This document shows positions 7,680-17,713 of a DNA stretch of 41,056 bases, piece after piece. Every line of letters starts with the position of its first letter. Position 1 is the first letter of the stretch. The notes under the pieces were generated by a model that was not told the origin of the DNA, did no database searches, and saw nothing but the letters and a program-made list of their open reading frames with translations. The translations under genes and the position numbers were made by a program. Source of the stretch: Porphyromonadaceae bacterium (GTDB taxonomy: Bacteria > Bacteroidota > Bacteroidia > Bacteroidales > Paludibacteraceae); the NCBI GenBank assembly GCA_012523295.1, contig JAAYIT010000044.1, forward strand, positions 1 through 41,056. The letters run 5' to 3'.

Positions 7680-8390
7680 ATGCCCAATCCCTATTTCCGG
7701 TTCAAGCAGTTCGCTATTTATCATGATAAATGCGCTATGAAAGTTGGTGTGGATGGTGTTACGCTTGGTGCATGGGCAGATATTGCGGGAGCAAAATCAA
7801 TCTTGGATGTTGGCTGTGGCAGCGGGTTGATTGCGTTGATGCTCGCTCAACGATCAGCTGCAAAAATCACAGCGATAGATATTGATGAGCAAAGCATAGT
7901 TCAAGCCGAGGAAAACGTAAAAAACTCACCTTGGAGGGATCGAATTTCGATTCTTCACCATTCTTTTCAAGATTTCGCCGCAATTACGTCTGAAAGCTTT
8001 GACTTGATTGTGTCAAACCCACCATTTTTTGTGAATTCTCTGAAAACCCCTTCGCAAGCAAGAACGACTGCCCGGCACAATGATTCGCTTTCGCATGCAG
8101 ATATTATTCAAAATGCCAAAAAATGCATGAAAAAATCAGGAAGACTTTGTCTGATTTTGCCGATTTTAGAAGGAAATCAATTTGTTGATTCAGCTGAAAA
8201 AGAAGGACTTTTTTGTTCGAAGAAAATTTCACTTTTCCCAAATCCCACAAAACCTGCAAAGCGATTTCTGTTGGAGTTTCGATTTGAGCAGGCGGCATGT
8301 GAAGAGTCGGATCTGACAATTGAGAAGGAACGCAATGTTTATACTGCTGAATACGAGGATATTGTGAAGGATTTTTATTTGTATCTTTAA
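7680..8390 (+). CDS. trmN6: tRNA1(Val) adenine-37 N6-methyltransferase
   Basis: 236 aa. The family N-terminus FRFKQFAIYHDKCAMKVGVDG is followed by SAM motif I DVGCGSGLIALML, an acidic loop AIDIDE and the catalytic motif NPPFF (VSNPPFFVNSL) of N6-adenine methyltransferases. In E. coli YfiC methylates A37 of tRNA-Val. ATG at 7680. It is convergent with the LysO-like gene, with 3 nt between stops. The substrate is inferred from family membership. Confidence 0.93.
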   Translation: MPNPYFRFKQFAIYHDKCAMKVGVDGVTLGAWADIAGAKSILDVGCGSGLIALMLAQRSAAKITAIDIDEQSIVQAEENVKNSPWRDRISILHHSFQDFAAITSESFDLIVSNPPFFVNSLKTPSQARTTARHNDSLSHADIIQNAKKCMKKSGRLCLILPILEGNQFVDSAEKEGLFCSKKISLFPNPTKPAKRFLLEFRFEQAACEESDLTIEKERNVYTAEYEDIVKDFYLYL

Positions 8391-8393
8391 AAA

Positions 8394-8678
8394 TCACTCC
8401 ACGTTAGAGTCCGCGCTATTCTTTCCAATGTTTCTCCAAAGTAATTTTGCCAGCATCACACTTCCCAAAGTCCCAGCAGATGCAATCATAAATGCCTCTA
8501 ACCCGAGTTTCCCGAACTGAGACACAACTTCTTTATTGGAACCAATTTCCAATCCAAGCAAAAACAATAACAGCCAAATAAGCGTTATAATCAATCCTTG
8601 AATTCCCCGAATTTTTCTTTTGCGAAGCAGAAAACCCATGAGAATCCCTGCCAGCATGCAGCCGATAACAATAAACAT
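8394..8678 (-). CDS. LysO-family membrane protein, N-terminal half (DUF340)
   Basis: 94 aa with three predicted membrane helices: about residues 1-17, 28-48 and 60-80. The pattern GxLLRK, then LLFLLGLEIG, then GTLGSVMLA is that of the first domain of LysO/YbjE lysine exporters. In many Bacteroidetes LysO is encoded as two adjacent short genes. Here only the N-terminal half is present: no C-terminal partner lies within 200 bp upstream, and trmN6 follows immediately. The other half may be elsewhere or lost. Confidence 0.7.
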   Translation of the reverse strand: MFIVIGCMLAGILMGFLLRKRKIRGIQGLIITLIWLLLFLLGLEIGSNKEVVSQFGKLGLEAFMIASAGTLGSVMLAKLLWRNIGKNSADSNVE

Positions 8679-8846
8679 TTATAAGAAGATTTTTCAGCAT
8701 GCAAAGATAAATCAAAAAGCTTGAAAACGGAAGCCTGATGTCGGCAGAAAAATCAGGAGTAAATCAGATATTCTTAACCGCAGAAGTCTGTAGCGGCAAG
8801 AAAAATAATTTCAATGAAAAAATAAGGATAAGTGCCAAAAAATGAG

Positions 8847-8854
8847 TAATTTTG
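8847..8854 (+). promoter_or_regulatory. gpmI promoter -7 element TAATTTTG
   Basis: Exact TAnnTTTG followed by CA, as is common at Bacteroidetes starts. The predicted transcription start is about 30 nt before the gpmI ATG. Confidence 0.65.
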
Positions 8855-8891
8855 CACCCCGAAACAGAATATAAAATAAACTAAATAAAAA

Positions 8892-10418
8892 ATGAGAAAA
8901 AAAGCATTATTAATGATTTTAGACGGTTGGGGAATTGGTAACCAATCGGAAGCAGACTTAATTTACAACACCCCGACTCCGTATTGGGATAAATTGATGG
9001 CTACTTATCAAAACTCTTACCTGCTCGCTTCGGGCGAAAATGTAGGATTGCCGGACGGACAAATGGGAAACTCCGAAGTGGGACACTTAAATATCGGTGC
9101 CGGACGCGTAGTATATCAAGACTTGGTGAAAATAAACCTTGCAATCCGCGACAACAGTATTCTCCAAAATCCCGAAATTATCAACGCTTTTTCGTACGCT
9201 CGTGACAATAAGAAAAAAATCCACTTATTGGGTTTGGTTTCCGATGGTGGAGTGCACAGCTCTCAAGATCATTTGCATAAATTAATTGATATTGCCAAAG
9301 AATATGGTGTCTCAGACACATATGTTCATGCCTTTATGGACGGTCGGGATACCGATCCGAAAAGCGGGAAAGGCTTTATCGAACAACTTCAAAATCACAT
9401 TGACAAAACTACAGGAAAAATAGCTTCCGTAATCGGACGTTACTATTCGATGGATCGCGACAGACGTTGGGAGCGGGTGAAATTAGCCTATGACTTAATG
9501 GTAAATGGAGTTGGAACTCCTTCAACTGATATGGTTCAGGCGATTCAAAATTCCTATGATGATGGAGTTACAGATGAATTTATCAAACCAATCGTTCATG
9601 TGGATGCCGCGGGAAATCCGGTCGCAAAAATTGAAAAAGACGACGTGGTGATTTTCTTTAATTTCAGAAATGACCGTGCGAAAGAACTGACTATCGTTCT
9701 GACTCAGGAAGATATGCCTGATTTCGGGATGAGTACAATTCCATTGAAGTATTTCACAATGACGCCATACGACAGCACTTTCAAAGGACTGAACGTTTTA
9801 TTTGGAAAAAACAATGTGGATAACACGATGGGTGAATATGTTTCCAATCTTGGATTAAAACAACTTCGAGTGGCGGAAACAGAAAAATTCCCACACGTAA
9901 CTTTCTTTTTCTCAGGGGGTCGTGAGGCAGAATTTCCGGGCGAAGACCGTATTTTAATTCCTTCGCCAAAGGTTGCAACTTATGATTTGCAGCCGGAAAT
10001 GAGTGCTCCTGAAATTACAGATAGAATGGTTGAAGCGCTTAATTCCCAAAAATACGATTTTATTGTTCTGAATTTCGCGAATGGCGACATGGTAGGGCAT
10101 ACGGGAGTGAAAGAAGCAATTGTGAAAGCGATAAAAACGGTCGATAAATGCGTGGAAAGAGTAACCGAAGCAGCTATCGCCAATGATTATGAGACGATTA
10201 TCATTGCCGATCATGGAAATGCCGATAACGCGATTAATCCGGACGGATCGCCCAATACAGCTCACTCGCTGAATCCCGTGCCGATTGTATATGTGACTAA
10301 AGATAAAAACGCTAAGATCGGGAACGGAATTTTAGCCGATGTTTCACCTACGATGTGTCAGATTATGGGAATTGAAAAACCGGAAGAGATGACAGGCAAC
10401 GGTTTAATTACGTTTTAA
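8892..10418 (+). CDS. gpmI: 2,3-bisphosphoglycerate-independent phosphoglycerate mutase
   Basis: 508 aa, the usual size. It interconverts 3- and 2-phosphoglycerate in glycolysis with a Ser phosphoenzyme and two Mn ions. The metal site 2 segment LILDGWGIG is at the N-terminus, and the catalytic Ser is in [30 protein letters not shown] and [13 protein letters not shown] bind substrate. The C-terminal metal ligands are in DHGNADNAI and [11 protein letters not shown] start; own promoter; strong terminator downstream. Monocistronic. Confidence 0.97.
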   Translation: MRKKALLMILDGWGIGNQSEADLIYNTPTPYWDKLMATYQNSYLLASGENVGLPDGQMGNSEVGHLNIGAGRVVYQDLVKINLAIRDNSILQNPEIINAFSYARDNKKKIHLLGLVSDGGVHSSQDHLHKLIDIAKEYGVSDTYVHAFMDGRDTDPKSGKGFIEQLQNHIDKTTGKIASVIGRYYSMDRDRRWERVKLAYDLMVNGVGTPSTDMVQAIQNSYDDGVTDEFIKPIVHVDAAGNPVAKIEKDDVVIFFNFRNDRAKELTIVLTQEDMPDFGMSTIPLKYFTMTPYDSTFKGLNVLFGKNNVDNTMGEYVSNLGLKQLRVAETEKFPHVTFFFSGGREAEFPGEDRILIPSPKVATYDLQPEMSAPEITDRMVEALNSQKYDFIVLNFANGDMVGHTGVKEAIVKAIKTVDKCVERVTEAAIANDYETIIIADHGNADNAINPDGSPNTAHSLNPVPIVYVTKDKNAKIGNGILADVSPTMCQIMGIEKPEEMTGNGLITF

Positions 10419-10458
10419 AGGATTACATTTTGTGAAATAAATAACCTGTTAAAAATCA

Positions 10459-10498
10459 CAAAACGCTGTAAGCCGCCTGACTTGCAGCGTTTTGTTTT
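10459..10498 (+). terminator. gpmI intrinsic terminator
   Basis: CAAAACGCTGTAAG (10459-10472) pairs with CTTGCAGCGTTTTG (10481-10494) over 14 bp with one G-U pair, followed by TTTTT. Confidence 0.85.
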
Positions 10499-10765
10499 TC
10501 ATTTTTAAAATTCCGTGAAACCACGAAACAATAGAGAAAATTAGTTTTTTTCAACCCTAAAACTTCTATCGAAAACAAGAAAACAAGTAGGGGCTGCTGA
10601 AAAGAAACGAATTTTTGATTTCAACAAATGTTTTCTGCTGTTTATAAAAACGTCAAGATAACTTCATGAAATTTTCAAGCTTAGCCGCTTCAATACAGTA
10701 AGTTATTCTATTAAACCCAAAACCAATTTAATTTGTTTCATAATGATTTGCAAAGAAATTTAGAC
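10499..10765. other. gene-free region before metH
   Basis: No ORF. I looked for a cobalamin riboswitch, expected for metH in many bacteria, and saw no B12-box (GCCACTG-like) sequence. Nothing else stands out. Confidence 0.4.
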
Positions 10766-10773
10766 TAACTTTG
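10766..10773 (+). promoter_or_regulatory. metH promoter -7 element TAACTTTG
   Basis: Exact TAnnTTTG followed by CAC, with TTTG at 10747-10750 as a possible -33 element (spacing 15, a little short). The predicted start is around 10780, giving a very short leader to the ATG at 10794. This argues against the TTG at 10782 as start. Confidence 0.6.
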
Positions 10774-10793
10774 CACAAAACTTGACATATATT

Positions 10794-13526
10794 ATGACAT
10801 TACGTAATGAACTATCTGATCGTATCCTTGTGCTTGATGGCGCCATGGGCACGATGATTCAGCGATATAAATTAGATGAAAATGCATATCGTGGTCAGCG
10901 ATTTAAAGATACGGAAAAACTCCAAAAAGGCAATAATGATTTGCTCGTCTTGACGAAGCCTGAAGTGATTGAGGAGATTCACAGTCAGTTCCTTGAGGTA
11001 GGAGCGGACATTATAGAAACTAATACATTCAATGCTCAACGAATTTCGATGGAAGATTACGGAATGAGCGATATAGTTTATGAAATGAATCTTGCGGCGG
11101 CTCGATTGGCTCGAAAGGCTGCAGATAAATATACGGCAAAAGATCCCTCTAAACCGCGTTTTGTGGCCGGTGCCATCGGACCAACCAACAAAACCGCCTC
11201 GCTTTCTCCGGATGTTAACAATCCCGCATTCCGTGCAGTTACTTTTGATGATTTGGTAGAAGCGTACAAAGAACAGATGTTGGCGCTGATTGAGGGTGGA
11301 GTAGATGCACTGCTGATTGAGACGATTTTTGATACTCTCAATGCAAAAGCTGCACTTTTCGCAGCAGAAGAAGCAATGAAAGAATCGGGGAAAAGGGTGG
11401 AAATCATGATTTCCGTTACCGTAACGGACAGAAGCGGAAGGACTCTTTCCGGTCAGACAATCGGCGCTTTTTTAACGTCAATTTCTCACGCCGATTTGCT
11501 TTCCATTGGACTGAATTGTTCATTTGGAGCAAAGGATTTGAAGCCCTATCTGCAAGAAATAGCGAAGCGGGTGCCGTTTTACGTAAGTGTTTATCCGAAT
11601 GCGGGGCTGCCAAATCAGTTTGGGGAATATGACGAAACTCCTGAAAAAATGGCTGAACAAGTCAAAGAGTTTTTTGATGAAGAGTTGGTAAATATCGTTG
11701 GTGGTTGTTGTGGAACTACACCGGAGCACATTGCGAAATACGTTGATTTTGTTAAAAACGCCAAGGTAAGGCAACCTGCCGAGAAAGACTTCAATATGCA
11801 CTTGAGTGGGTTGGAAGAGGTGATTTATACTAAAGACTCCCTTTTTCTCAATATAGGCGAACGCTGCAACGTAGCCGGTTCCAAGCGTTTTCTCCGGTTA
11901 ATTAATGAGAAAAAATACGAAGAATCACTCTCTGTTGCACGCAAACAAGTAGAAGACGGTGCTCAAGTAATCGATATAAATATGGATGACGCGATGCTTG
12001 ACAGCAAAAAGGAAATGGTGACATTTCTTAATTATTTGGTGTCAGAGCCTGAAATTTCGCGCGTTCCGATTATGCTCGACAGCTCAAAATGGGATGTGAT
12101 TGAAGCGGGTTTGAAGTGTTTGCAAGGAAAATGTATTGTCAATTCGATTAGCTTGAAAGATGGTGAAGAGGATTTTTTGGAAAAAGCAAGGAAAATCAAA
12201 CAATACGGTGCAGCTGTTGTGGTGATGGGGTTTGATGAAAAAGGACAAGCGGATAATTTTGAAAGAAGGGTAGAAATCACTTCGAGAGCTTACCGGTTAC
12301 TGACAGAAGTTGTGAAATTTCCGCCACAGGATATCATTTTTGACCCGAATGTGTTGGCAATCGCAACCGGAATTGAAGAGCATAATAATTACGCCGTTGA
12401 TTTCATCAAAGCCACAAAATGGATAAAGGAAAATCTGCCTTACGCGAAAATCAGCGGCGGTGTGAGCAATCTTTCATTCTCATTCCGTGGAAACGATCCG
12501 GTACGTGAAGCGATTCACTCCGTATTCTTGTATTACGCCATTCAAGCAGGAATGGACATGGGGATTGTAAATGCAGGAATGCTTCAGATCTATGAAGATA
12601 TTCCTGCCGATATGTTGGAGCATGTAGAAGATATCGTGTTGAATCGTCGTCCTGATGCTACAGAGCGGATGGTTGAATTTGCTGAGAAAATCAAAGGAAC
12701 TTCTACTGATGAGAAAAAAGTGCAAGAGGACGCTTGGCGTTCCGAGCCATTGGACAAACGTTTGGAATATGCGTTGATAAAGGGAATCAGCGATTTCATG
12801 GAGCAAGATATTGCAGAGGCGCTGACCGTTTATCCATCAGCTATTTCCATTATCGAGGAGCCGCTTATGAGCGGAATGAATATCGTTGGGGATTTATTCG
12901 GAGCGGGAAAAATGTTTCTGCCGCAAGTGGTGAAAACTGCACGTACCATGAAAAAAGCAGTTGCCATTCTTCAGCCGGAGATTGAAAAGACAAAAGTTGC
13001 CGGACAAAGTTCATCGGCAGGTAAATTCTTGATTTGTACCGTGAAAGGTGATGTTCATGATATCGGAAAGAACATTGTAGCGGTAGTTTTGGGCTGTAAT
13101 AATTTTGAAGTGATTGATTTGGGAGTGATGACTCCAACTGAAAAAATTATTCAAACAGCAATCGAGGAAAATGTTGATATTGTAGGCTTGAGTGGCTTGA
13201 TTACACCTTCTCTTGAAGAAATGTGTATCGTTGCCTCCGAAATGGAAAAAGCAGGATTGACAATGCCGTTGCTTATCGGTGGCGCCACCACTTCCAAGCT
13301 CCATACGGCAGTCAAGATAGCTCCCAACTACAGTAATCCGGTCATTTACGTAAAAGATGCTTCGCTTAATACAGCAATCGTTGCCAAGCTGATGAACCCA
13401 AACACAAAAGGTGAATTTGTAGAAGAGATTCGTCAGGAATACAATGCCTTACGCGAAAAACAAGCGCCGAAGACGGAATTACTCTCGTTGCAAGAAGCGA
13501 GGAAACTCAAACCGAAATTGTTCTAA
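10794..13526 (+). CDS. metH: cobalamin-dependent methionine synthase, without reactivation domain
   Basis: 910 aa. The order is the homocysteine-binding barrel ([12 protein letters not shown] at the N-terminus; zinc Cys residues in GLNCSFGA and [13 protein letters not shown]), then the pterin-binding domain (about 345-620, from [16 protein letters not shown]), a helical cap and the B12 domain. The cobalt-ligand motif is [10 protein letters not shown], and the B12 domain continues [13 protein letters not shown] and IGGATTS. E. coli MetH has about 1227 residues. The C-terminal AdoMet-binding activation domain is absent and the protein ends KLKPKLF, followed by a strong terminator. So this looks like a natural short form whose reactivation needs a protein encoded elsewhere. 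ATG 10794 preferred to TTG 10782. Confidence 0.95.
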   Translation: MTLRNELSDRILVLDGAMGTMIQRYKLDENAYRGQRFKDTEKLQKGNNDLLVLTKPEVIEEIHSQFLEVGADIIETNTFNAQRISMEDYGMSDIVYEMNLAAARLARKAADKYTAKDPSKPRFVAGAIGPTNKTASLSPDVNNPAFRAVTFDDLVEAYKEQMLALIEGGVDALLIETIFDTLNAKAALFAAEEAMKESGKRVEIMISVTVTDRSGRTLSGQTIGAFLTSISHADLLSIGLNCSFGAKDLKPYLQEIAKRVPFYVSVYPNAGLPNQFGEYDETPEKMAEQVKEFFDEELVNIVGGCCGTTPEHIAKYVDFVKNAKVRQPAEKDFNMHLSGLEEVIYTKDSLFLNIGERCNVAGSKRFLRLINEKKYEESLSVARKQVEDGAQVIDINMDDAMLDSKKEMVTFLNYLVSEPEISRVPIMLDSSKWDVIEAGLKCLQGKCIVNSISLKDGEEDFLEKARKIKQYGAAVVVMGFDEKGQADNFERRVEITSRAYRLLTEVVKFPPQDIIFDPNVLAIATGIEEHNNYAVDFIKATKWIKENLPYAKISGGVSNLSFSFRGNDPVREAIHSVFLYYAIQAGMDMGIVNAGMLQIYEDIPADMLEHVEDIVLNRRPDATERMVEFAEKIKGTSTDEKKVQEDAWRSEPLDKRLEYALIKGISDFMEQDIAEALTVYPSAISIIEEPLMSGMNIVGDLFGAGKMFLPQVVKTARTMKKAVAILQPEIEKTKVAGQSSSAGKFLICTVKGDVHDIGKNIVAVVLGCNNFEVIDLGVMTPTEKIIQTAIEENVDIVGLSGLITPSLEEMCIVASEMEKAGLTMPLLIGGATTSKLHTAVKIAPNYSNPVIYVKDASLNTAIVAKLMNPNTKGEFVEEIRQEYNALREKQAPKTELLSLQEARKLKPKLF

Positions 13527-13609
13527 AAACCAAATCTGCAATTTTATCGGGCTACTTCTTGTTGGGAAAGCGGATTTAGTCTCAACAGACAAGTCATTTT
13601 ATTAATCAG

Positions 13610-13651
13610 ACACCTTCATTCTCTTTTCTGAGTTGAGGGTGTTTTTTTTTT
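13610..13651 (+). terminator. metH intrinsic terminator
   Basis: ACACCTTCA (13610-13618) pairs with TGAGGGTGT (13634-13642, one G-U pair) and runs straight into about nine Ts. Confidence 0.8.
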
Positions 13652-13773
13652 ATATTATTATTCTCAAATTGTAATTTCATTAAGCGTGATTTAAATAAAT
13701 TAGAAATTAAAAGAACAATTTTTGTATCTAAATGTTATTAATAAGGAATATTAAAAAACAAAAAGACAGTTTA

Positions 13774-15681
13774 ATGATGGATACATTAATTGATATTTTA
13801 GAAAGCAAAGAGATTGCAATCCCGGAAGACTTGAAGATATTGTTGAAATCTTGTAAAAGTTATACGGTATATGACACTGTAGATCAGTTAAATATAGTTT
13901 CTACAGATGGTTTAGAAAATAGTTCATATGAAGTGAAATACGATATCCCGGGGAAAGGAGAAGTCACCGAGGCGATTGTTCACAGAGTCAGGAATGGTAT
14001 TTCGGTAAACTATCCTGATCCGTATATGCGTCGTCGCGATCCGGATACGATGCTTATTGCTGATCATTTACCTACAGATAAAGAAGCATTTGAAGACAGA
14101 TTTGGATATGAATTTGATCTATTGAAAAAAGAGACTTTTCATTGGTTGAAAGGGCAAGATTTAGCTGTGTTTCTCTATTTTGCCGGACATGGCAATGTTG
14201 GGGTAGGTGGGATTGCGGTTTGTCCTGCCAATGCGGGCTTTTTTGCTATGGCTCTTGCAATGCTTCAAGTTATGATTTCTACGAAAGAGATCCCTGAAAA
14301 ATTCCAGCTCGATTCAGTAATTTACGTAGCTCCAACATTTCGTCACACCCATTTTAACGGGAATCAAATCGTTGTCCACAATCGCTCGGAAGAACGTCAC
14401 GAGATATTTTCCTACAATCTTTATCCCGGTCCGAGCGCCAAAAAAGGTCTATACGGCGCATTGCTTACAAAGGGCGAACATGAAGGCTGGATTACGGCGC
14501 ATTGCTCTACGGTTCAGGTAGTTAGCCCTTATGACAATATCACAACTTTTATGCATGAAGGTGCAAGCGGCGGCGGTAAAAGTGAAATGCACCAACACAT
14601 TATAAAAGAGCCTGATGGACAGGTGTTGATTGGCAGAAATACGATTACAGGCGATACGAGATTGATTACGCTGCCACTTTTCTGTACTTTTAATCCCGTA
14701 ACTGATGATATGGCTCTTTGTCACCCTTCGTATCAGAATAAAAGTGGAAAATTACGAGTGAATGATGCTGAAAATTCGTGGTTTGTCCGTGTGGACAGTG
14801 TAAATCAATACGGTGATGATCCTTCGTTAGAGAAAATAACCGTGAATCCGAAAAAGCCGCTTTTATTTCTAAATATTGATTCAACACCGAATTCCACGGC
14901 GTTACTATGGGAACACACGTTGGATGCCCCGGGCAAACCATGTCCGAATCCGCGTGTAATTTTGCCCAGAGAGATAGTTCCAAATGTAATAAGTCACCCT
15001 GTTTCCGTAGATGTTAGAAGTTTTGGTGTACGTACTCCGCCAAGTTCGAGAGAGAATCCAAACTATGGAATTATCGGGCTTTTTCACGTTTTACCGCCTG
15101 CTCTGGCTTGGCTTTGGAGACTTGTAGCTCCGCGCGGACACGCGAATCCGAGTATTACATCTTCCGGTGGAAAAATGGAGTCTGAAGGCGTTGGTTCCTA
15201 TTGGCCTTTTGCTACCGGCAAGAGAATTGACCACGCGAATATGCTTTTGAAGCAAATCATGGAGACGCCCGAAACAAGGTACAAACTTGTTCCAAATCAG
15301 TATATTGGTGTATGGAAAGTTGGATTTAAGCCGCAACTGCTGATGCGTGAATATCTGACACGCCGAGGAAACTCCCGGTTAAGACCGGATCAGTTCAAGC
15401 AGGCGCGTTGTCCGCTTTTGGGATATGAGCTGAATTATTTGACGATTGAAGGCGCAAAAATTCCTACTCGTCTTCTTCAAGTTTACAAACAAGATGAAGT
15501 TGGGACGGATGGTTACGATGCGGGAGCAGAGATTCTTTATGAGTTTTTTAAACGAGAAATAAAGCAGTATTTAACGAACGAACTTCATCCGGTAGGACAG
15601 CAGATTGTAGAAGCTTGTCTTCACGGCGCGAATGTGGAAGATTATGAGAATTTATTGCGATTGTCTTTCGCAACTCCTTAA
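13774..15681 (+). CDS. DUF4914 family protein with PEPCK/HPr-kinase-like P-loop
   Basis: 635 aa from ATG 13774; an upstream ATG at 13732 would add 14 residues but sits very close to a weak promoter-like TTTTTG. I recognise the family as DUF4914, function unknown. A phosphate-binding loop EGASGGGKSEMHQ lies near residue 262. The order of other blocks recalls phosphoenolpyruvate carboxykinase: VYVAPTFRHTHF-like and AHCST before the loop, TFNPVTDD after it, then NPRVILPREIVPN and a GLFHVLPP segment. A kinase or carboxykinase-like nucleotide-binding enzyme is therefore plausible, with no proof of the reaction. It is monocistronic between metH and the convergent hisS. Confidence 0.75.
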   Translation: MMDTLIDILESKEIAIPEDLKILLKSCKSYTVYDTVDQLNIVSTDGLENSSYEVKYDIPGKGEVTEAIVHRVRNGISVNYPDPYMRRRDPDTMLIADHLPTDKEAFEDRFGYEFDLLKKETFHWLKGQDLAVFLYFAGHGNVGVGGIAVCPANAGFFAMALAMLQVMISTKEIPEKFQLDSVIYVAPTFRHTHFNGNQIVVHNRSEERHEIFSYNLYPGPSAKKGLYGALLTKGEHEGWITAHCSTVQVVSPYDNITTFMHEGASGGGKSEMHQHIIKEPDGQVLIGRNTITGDTRLITLPLFCTFNPVTDDMALCHPSYQNKSGKLRVNDAENSWFVRVDSVNQYGDDPSLEKITVNPKKPLLFLNIDSTPNSTALLWEHTLDAPGKPCPNPRVILPREIVPNVISHPVSVDVRSFGVRTPPSSRENPNYGIIGLFHVLPPALAWLWRLVAPRGHANPSITSSGGKMESEGVGSYWPFATGKRIDHANMLLKQIMETPETRYKLVPNQYIGVWKVGFKPQLLMREYLTRRGNSRLRPDQFKQARCPLLGYELNYLTIEGAKIPTRLLQVYKQDEVGTDGYDAGAEILYEFFKREIKQYLTNELHPVGQQIVEACLHGANVEDYENLLRLSFATP

Positions 15682-15704
15682 ATTACTTGATAAAATTTAA
15701 ATGC

Positions 15705-15758
15705 AACTTAACTTCTAAGTGGGGTTTGAAAATAGTAAGATAATCAAGGAGTTAAGTT
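15705..15758. repeat. inverted repeat between DUF4914 gene and hisS
   Basis: AACTTAACT (15705-15713) is the reverse complement of AGTTAAGTT (15750-15758), with a 36-nt loop, between two convergent stops. It could be part of a shared 3'-end structure; no U-tract. Confidence 0.3.
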
Positions 15759-15783
15759 AATTAATAAATCTTGTGATACCCTT

Positions 15784-17154
15784 TTATTTTGTTTCTTCAT
15801 TGGAAATGGCCTGCAGGAGTTCATCTATCCCCACCAACTTCTGCTCGCCCGTTTTCATGTTTTTCAGCATGACTTTATTTTCATTCATTTCTGTTTCGCC
15901 CACGATTGCCACGAAAGGTATGTTCTTATTATCGGCATACGTCATTTGCTTTTTCATTTTAGCGGGTTCAGGGTAAATTTCCACGTTAATGCCTTGATTA
16001 CGAAGCGAGTTTGCCCATGGCAGGCAGTACGCCAATTCTTTCTCGCCGAACGAAACGAACAAAATCCGCGTTTGCTCTTCCGAGGTTTCGGGATAGAGAT
16101 TCAACTGGTTCAGCACGTCGTAAATGCGGTCGGCGCCAAACGAAATACCCACACCTGACACGCCCGGCATGCCGAAAACGCCTGTCAGATTGTCGTAGCG
16201 TCCGCCACCGGTGATGCTCCCGATTTCCACGTCCAATGCTTTCACTTCGAAAATCGCTCCCGTGTAATAATTCAGTCCGCGCGCCAACGTCAAATCCAAG
16301 TCTACTTCGGTTTGTATATTCACGCTTTCACAAAGGTTGAAAATCGTTTCCAACTCGTCCACGCCTTTCAGTCCTGTTTCCGAACTTGCCAAAATCGTTT
16401 TCAGTTGGTTCAGTTTCTCTTGATTACTTCCGGAAAGCTTCAAAATCGGTTGAATCTTCTCAATCGCTTCGGCGGAAATTCCTTTTTCAGCCAATTCCTT
16501 GTTGACATTTTCCAAGCCGATTTTATCTAACTTGTCGATTGCGACGGTAATGTCGATAATTCGTTCCGCTTCACCCACAATTTCTGCTATGCCGGAAAGC
16601 ACTTTGCGGTTGTTAATCTTGAGAACAACATTGATTTTCAGCCGTCTATATACTTCGTCAACGATCTGTATCAGCTCCAATTCGTTCAACAGCGAATCAC
16701 TTCCCACCACGTCCACGTCGCATTGGTAGAACTCGCGGTAACGCCCTTTTTGCGGGCGGTCGGCACGCCAAACAGGCTGAATTTGATAGCGCTTAAACGG
16801 AAACGAAATCTCATTCCGATGCTGAACCACGAAACGGGCGAAAGGCACCGTAAGGTCGTACCGAAGCCCTTTGTCGGAAATTTTTTGGGTCAGTTTTATG
16901 CTGTTCTTCTCTTCCAATTCAGCCTCGGAAACTCTTGAAAGATAATCACCTGAATTAAGAATTTTGAAAAGCAACTTATCGCCTTCTTCGCCGTACTTTC
17001 CCATCAGCGTTGAAAGATTTTCCATTGCCGGCGTTTCGATTTGCTGAAATCCGTACAGGCGAAAAACGTCCTTAATTGTATTGAAGATGTAGTTGCGGTT
17101 CGCCATTTCTTGTGGCGAAAAATCACGCGTTCCTTTTGGTATGGATGGTTTCAT
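15784..17154 (-). CDS. hisS: histidyl-tRNA synthetase
   Basis: 456 aa class II synthetase. Motif 1 region [13 protein letters not shown], motif 2 [15 protein letters not shown] with the Arg of RPQKGRYR, and the histidine-binding [15 protein letters not shown] are present. Motif 3 falls within [12 protein letters not shown]. An anticodon-binding domain occupies the last 100 residues. The N-terminus [14 protein letters not shown] is diagnostic. ATG 17154. An REP-like repeat begins directly before the start codon. The rpsO terminator lies in the gap, so hisS probably has its own transcription start, though no TAnnTTTG was found close to it. Confidence 0.96.
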   Translation of the reverse strand: MKPSIPKGTRDFSPQEMANRNYIFNTIKDVFRLYGFQQIETPAMENLSTLMGKYGEEGDKLLFKILNSGDYLSRVSEAELEEKNSIKLTQKISDKGLRYDLTVPFARFVVQHRNEISFPFKRYQIQPVWRADRPQKGRYREFYQCDVDVVGSDSLLNELELIQIVDEVYRRLKINVVLKINNRKVLSGIAEIVGEAERIIDITVAIDKLDKIGLENVNKELAEKGISAEAIEKIQPILKLSGSNQEKLNQLKTILASSETGLKGVDELETIFNLCESVNIQTEVDLDLTLARGLNYYTGAIFEVKALDVEIGSITGGGRYDNLTGVFGMPGVSGVGISFGADRIYDVLNQLNLYPETSEEQTRILFVSFGEKELAYCLPWANSLRNQGINVEIYPEPAKMKKQMTYADNKNIPFVAIVGETEMNENKVMLKNMKTGEQKLVGIDELLQAISNEETK

Positions 17155-17157
17155 AGA

Positions 17158-17325
17158 CCCCTAACCCCTAAAGGGGAATTATTATACTGTAAATGAAAAA
17201 TTAACTAAAAAAGGCATTTCAATACTGAAACGCCTTTTATAAGATTGAAAATGAAAAACTCCCTCTTGTTTTTTTGTAAGCTTAAATAAACTTTTAGAAA
17301 ACTCCCCTTTTAGGGGCTGGAGGCT
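17158..17325. repeat. inverted pair of REP-like palindromes (copy A)
   Basis: The left half, CCCCTAACCCCTAAAGGGGA from 17158, is a CCCC-TAAA-GGGG palindrome with a CCCCTAA tail. The right half at 17302-17323 (CTCCCCTTTTAGGGGCTGGAGG) is the same in reverse orientation. The pair flanks the rpsO terminator. A second pair of the same design lies between frdA and frdB. Confidence 0.6.
17207..17238 (-). terminator. rpsO intrinsic terminator
   Basis: On the minus strand AAAAGGCGTTTCA pairs with TGAAATGCCTTTT across a 4-nt loop (one G-U pair), continuing TTTTTTAG. It lies 95 bp after the rpsO stop. Confidence 0.75.
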
Positions 17326-17332
17326 TCCTTTT

Positions 17333-17608
17333 TTATTTTCTAATACCTAATTCTTTGATAATAGCACGGTAGCGGTTAATGTCTTTTTTGATTAGATAAT
17401 CAAGCATACGACGGCGTTTACCTACCAACATAACCAAAGCGCGTTCCGTAGAAAAATCTTTTTTGTTTTTTTTCAAGTGCTCGGTTAAGTGATTGATACG
17501 ATACGTAAAAAGAGCAATTTGTGATTCGGCAGAACCGGTGTCGGTCGCTGATTTTTGGATTCCGTGCTCTTTGAATAATTCTTGTTTCTTCTCAGAAGTT
17601 AAATACAT
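17333..17608 (-). CDS. rpsO: 30S ribosomal protein S15
   Basis: 91 aa (family about 89). Contains DTGSAESQIALFTYRINHLTEHL and the basic LVGKRRRMLDYLIKKD segment that binds the 16S central domain. ATG 17608 with a 65-nt leader from the TATCTTTG promoter; S15 controls its own mRNA in several bacteria, but no recognisable leader fold was checked here. It is monocistronic with its own terminator. Confidence 0.97.
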   Translation of the reverse strand: MYLTSEKKQELFKEHGIQKSATDTGSAESQIALFTYRINHLTEHLKKNKKDFSTERALVMLVGKRRRMLDYLIKKDINRYRAIIKELGIRK

Positions 17609-17679
17609 AATAATGAATTTGTTAGGTTGTACATTAAGAACAGCGCCGAAACGCTATGTTCCAATAATTTTAGGGACTG

Positions 17680-17687
17680 CAAAGATA
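17680..17687 (-). promoter_or_regulatory. rpsO promoter -7 element TATCTTTG
   Basis: Minus-strand match to TAnnTTTG followed by CAG, about 72 bp before the rpsO ATG and just beyond the PAP2 gene stop. Confidence 0.6.
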
Positions 17688-17713
17688 ATACATTTATTTT
17701 TAATCACCGAATC

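Noticed and set aside
10499-10793. Cobalamin riboswitch before metH
   Set aside because: No B12-box or conserved core found, and the promoter lies too close to the start codon to leave room for one.
10782-10793. TTG start for metH
   Set aside because: The ATG at 10794 fits the family N-terminus, and the TTG lies almost at the predicted transcription start.
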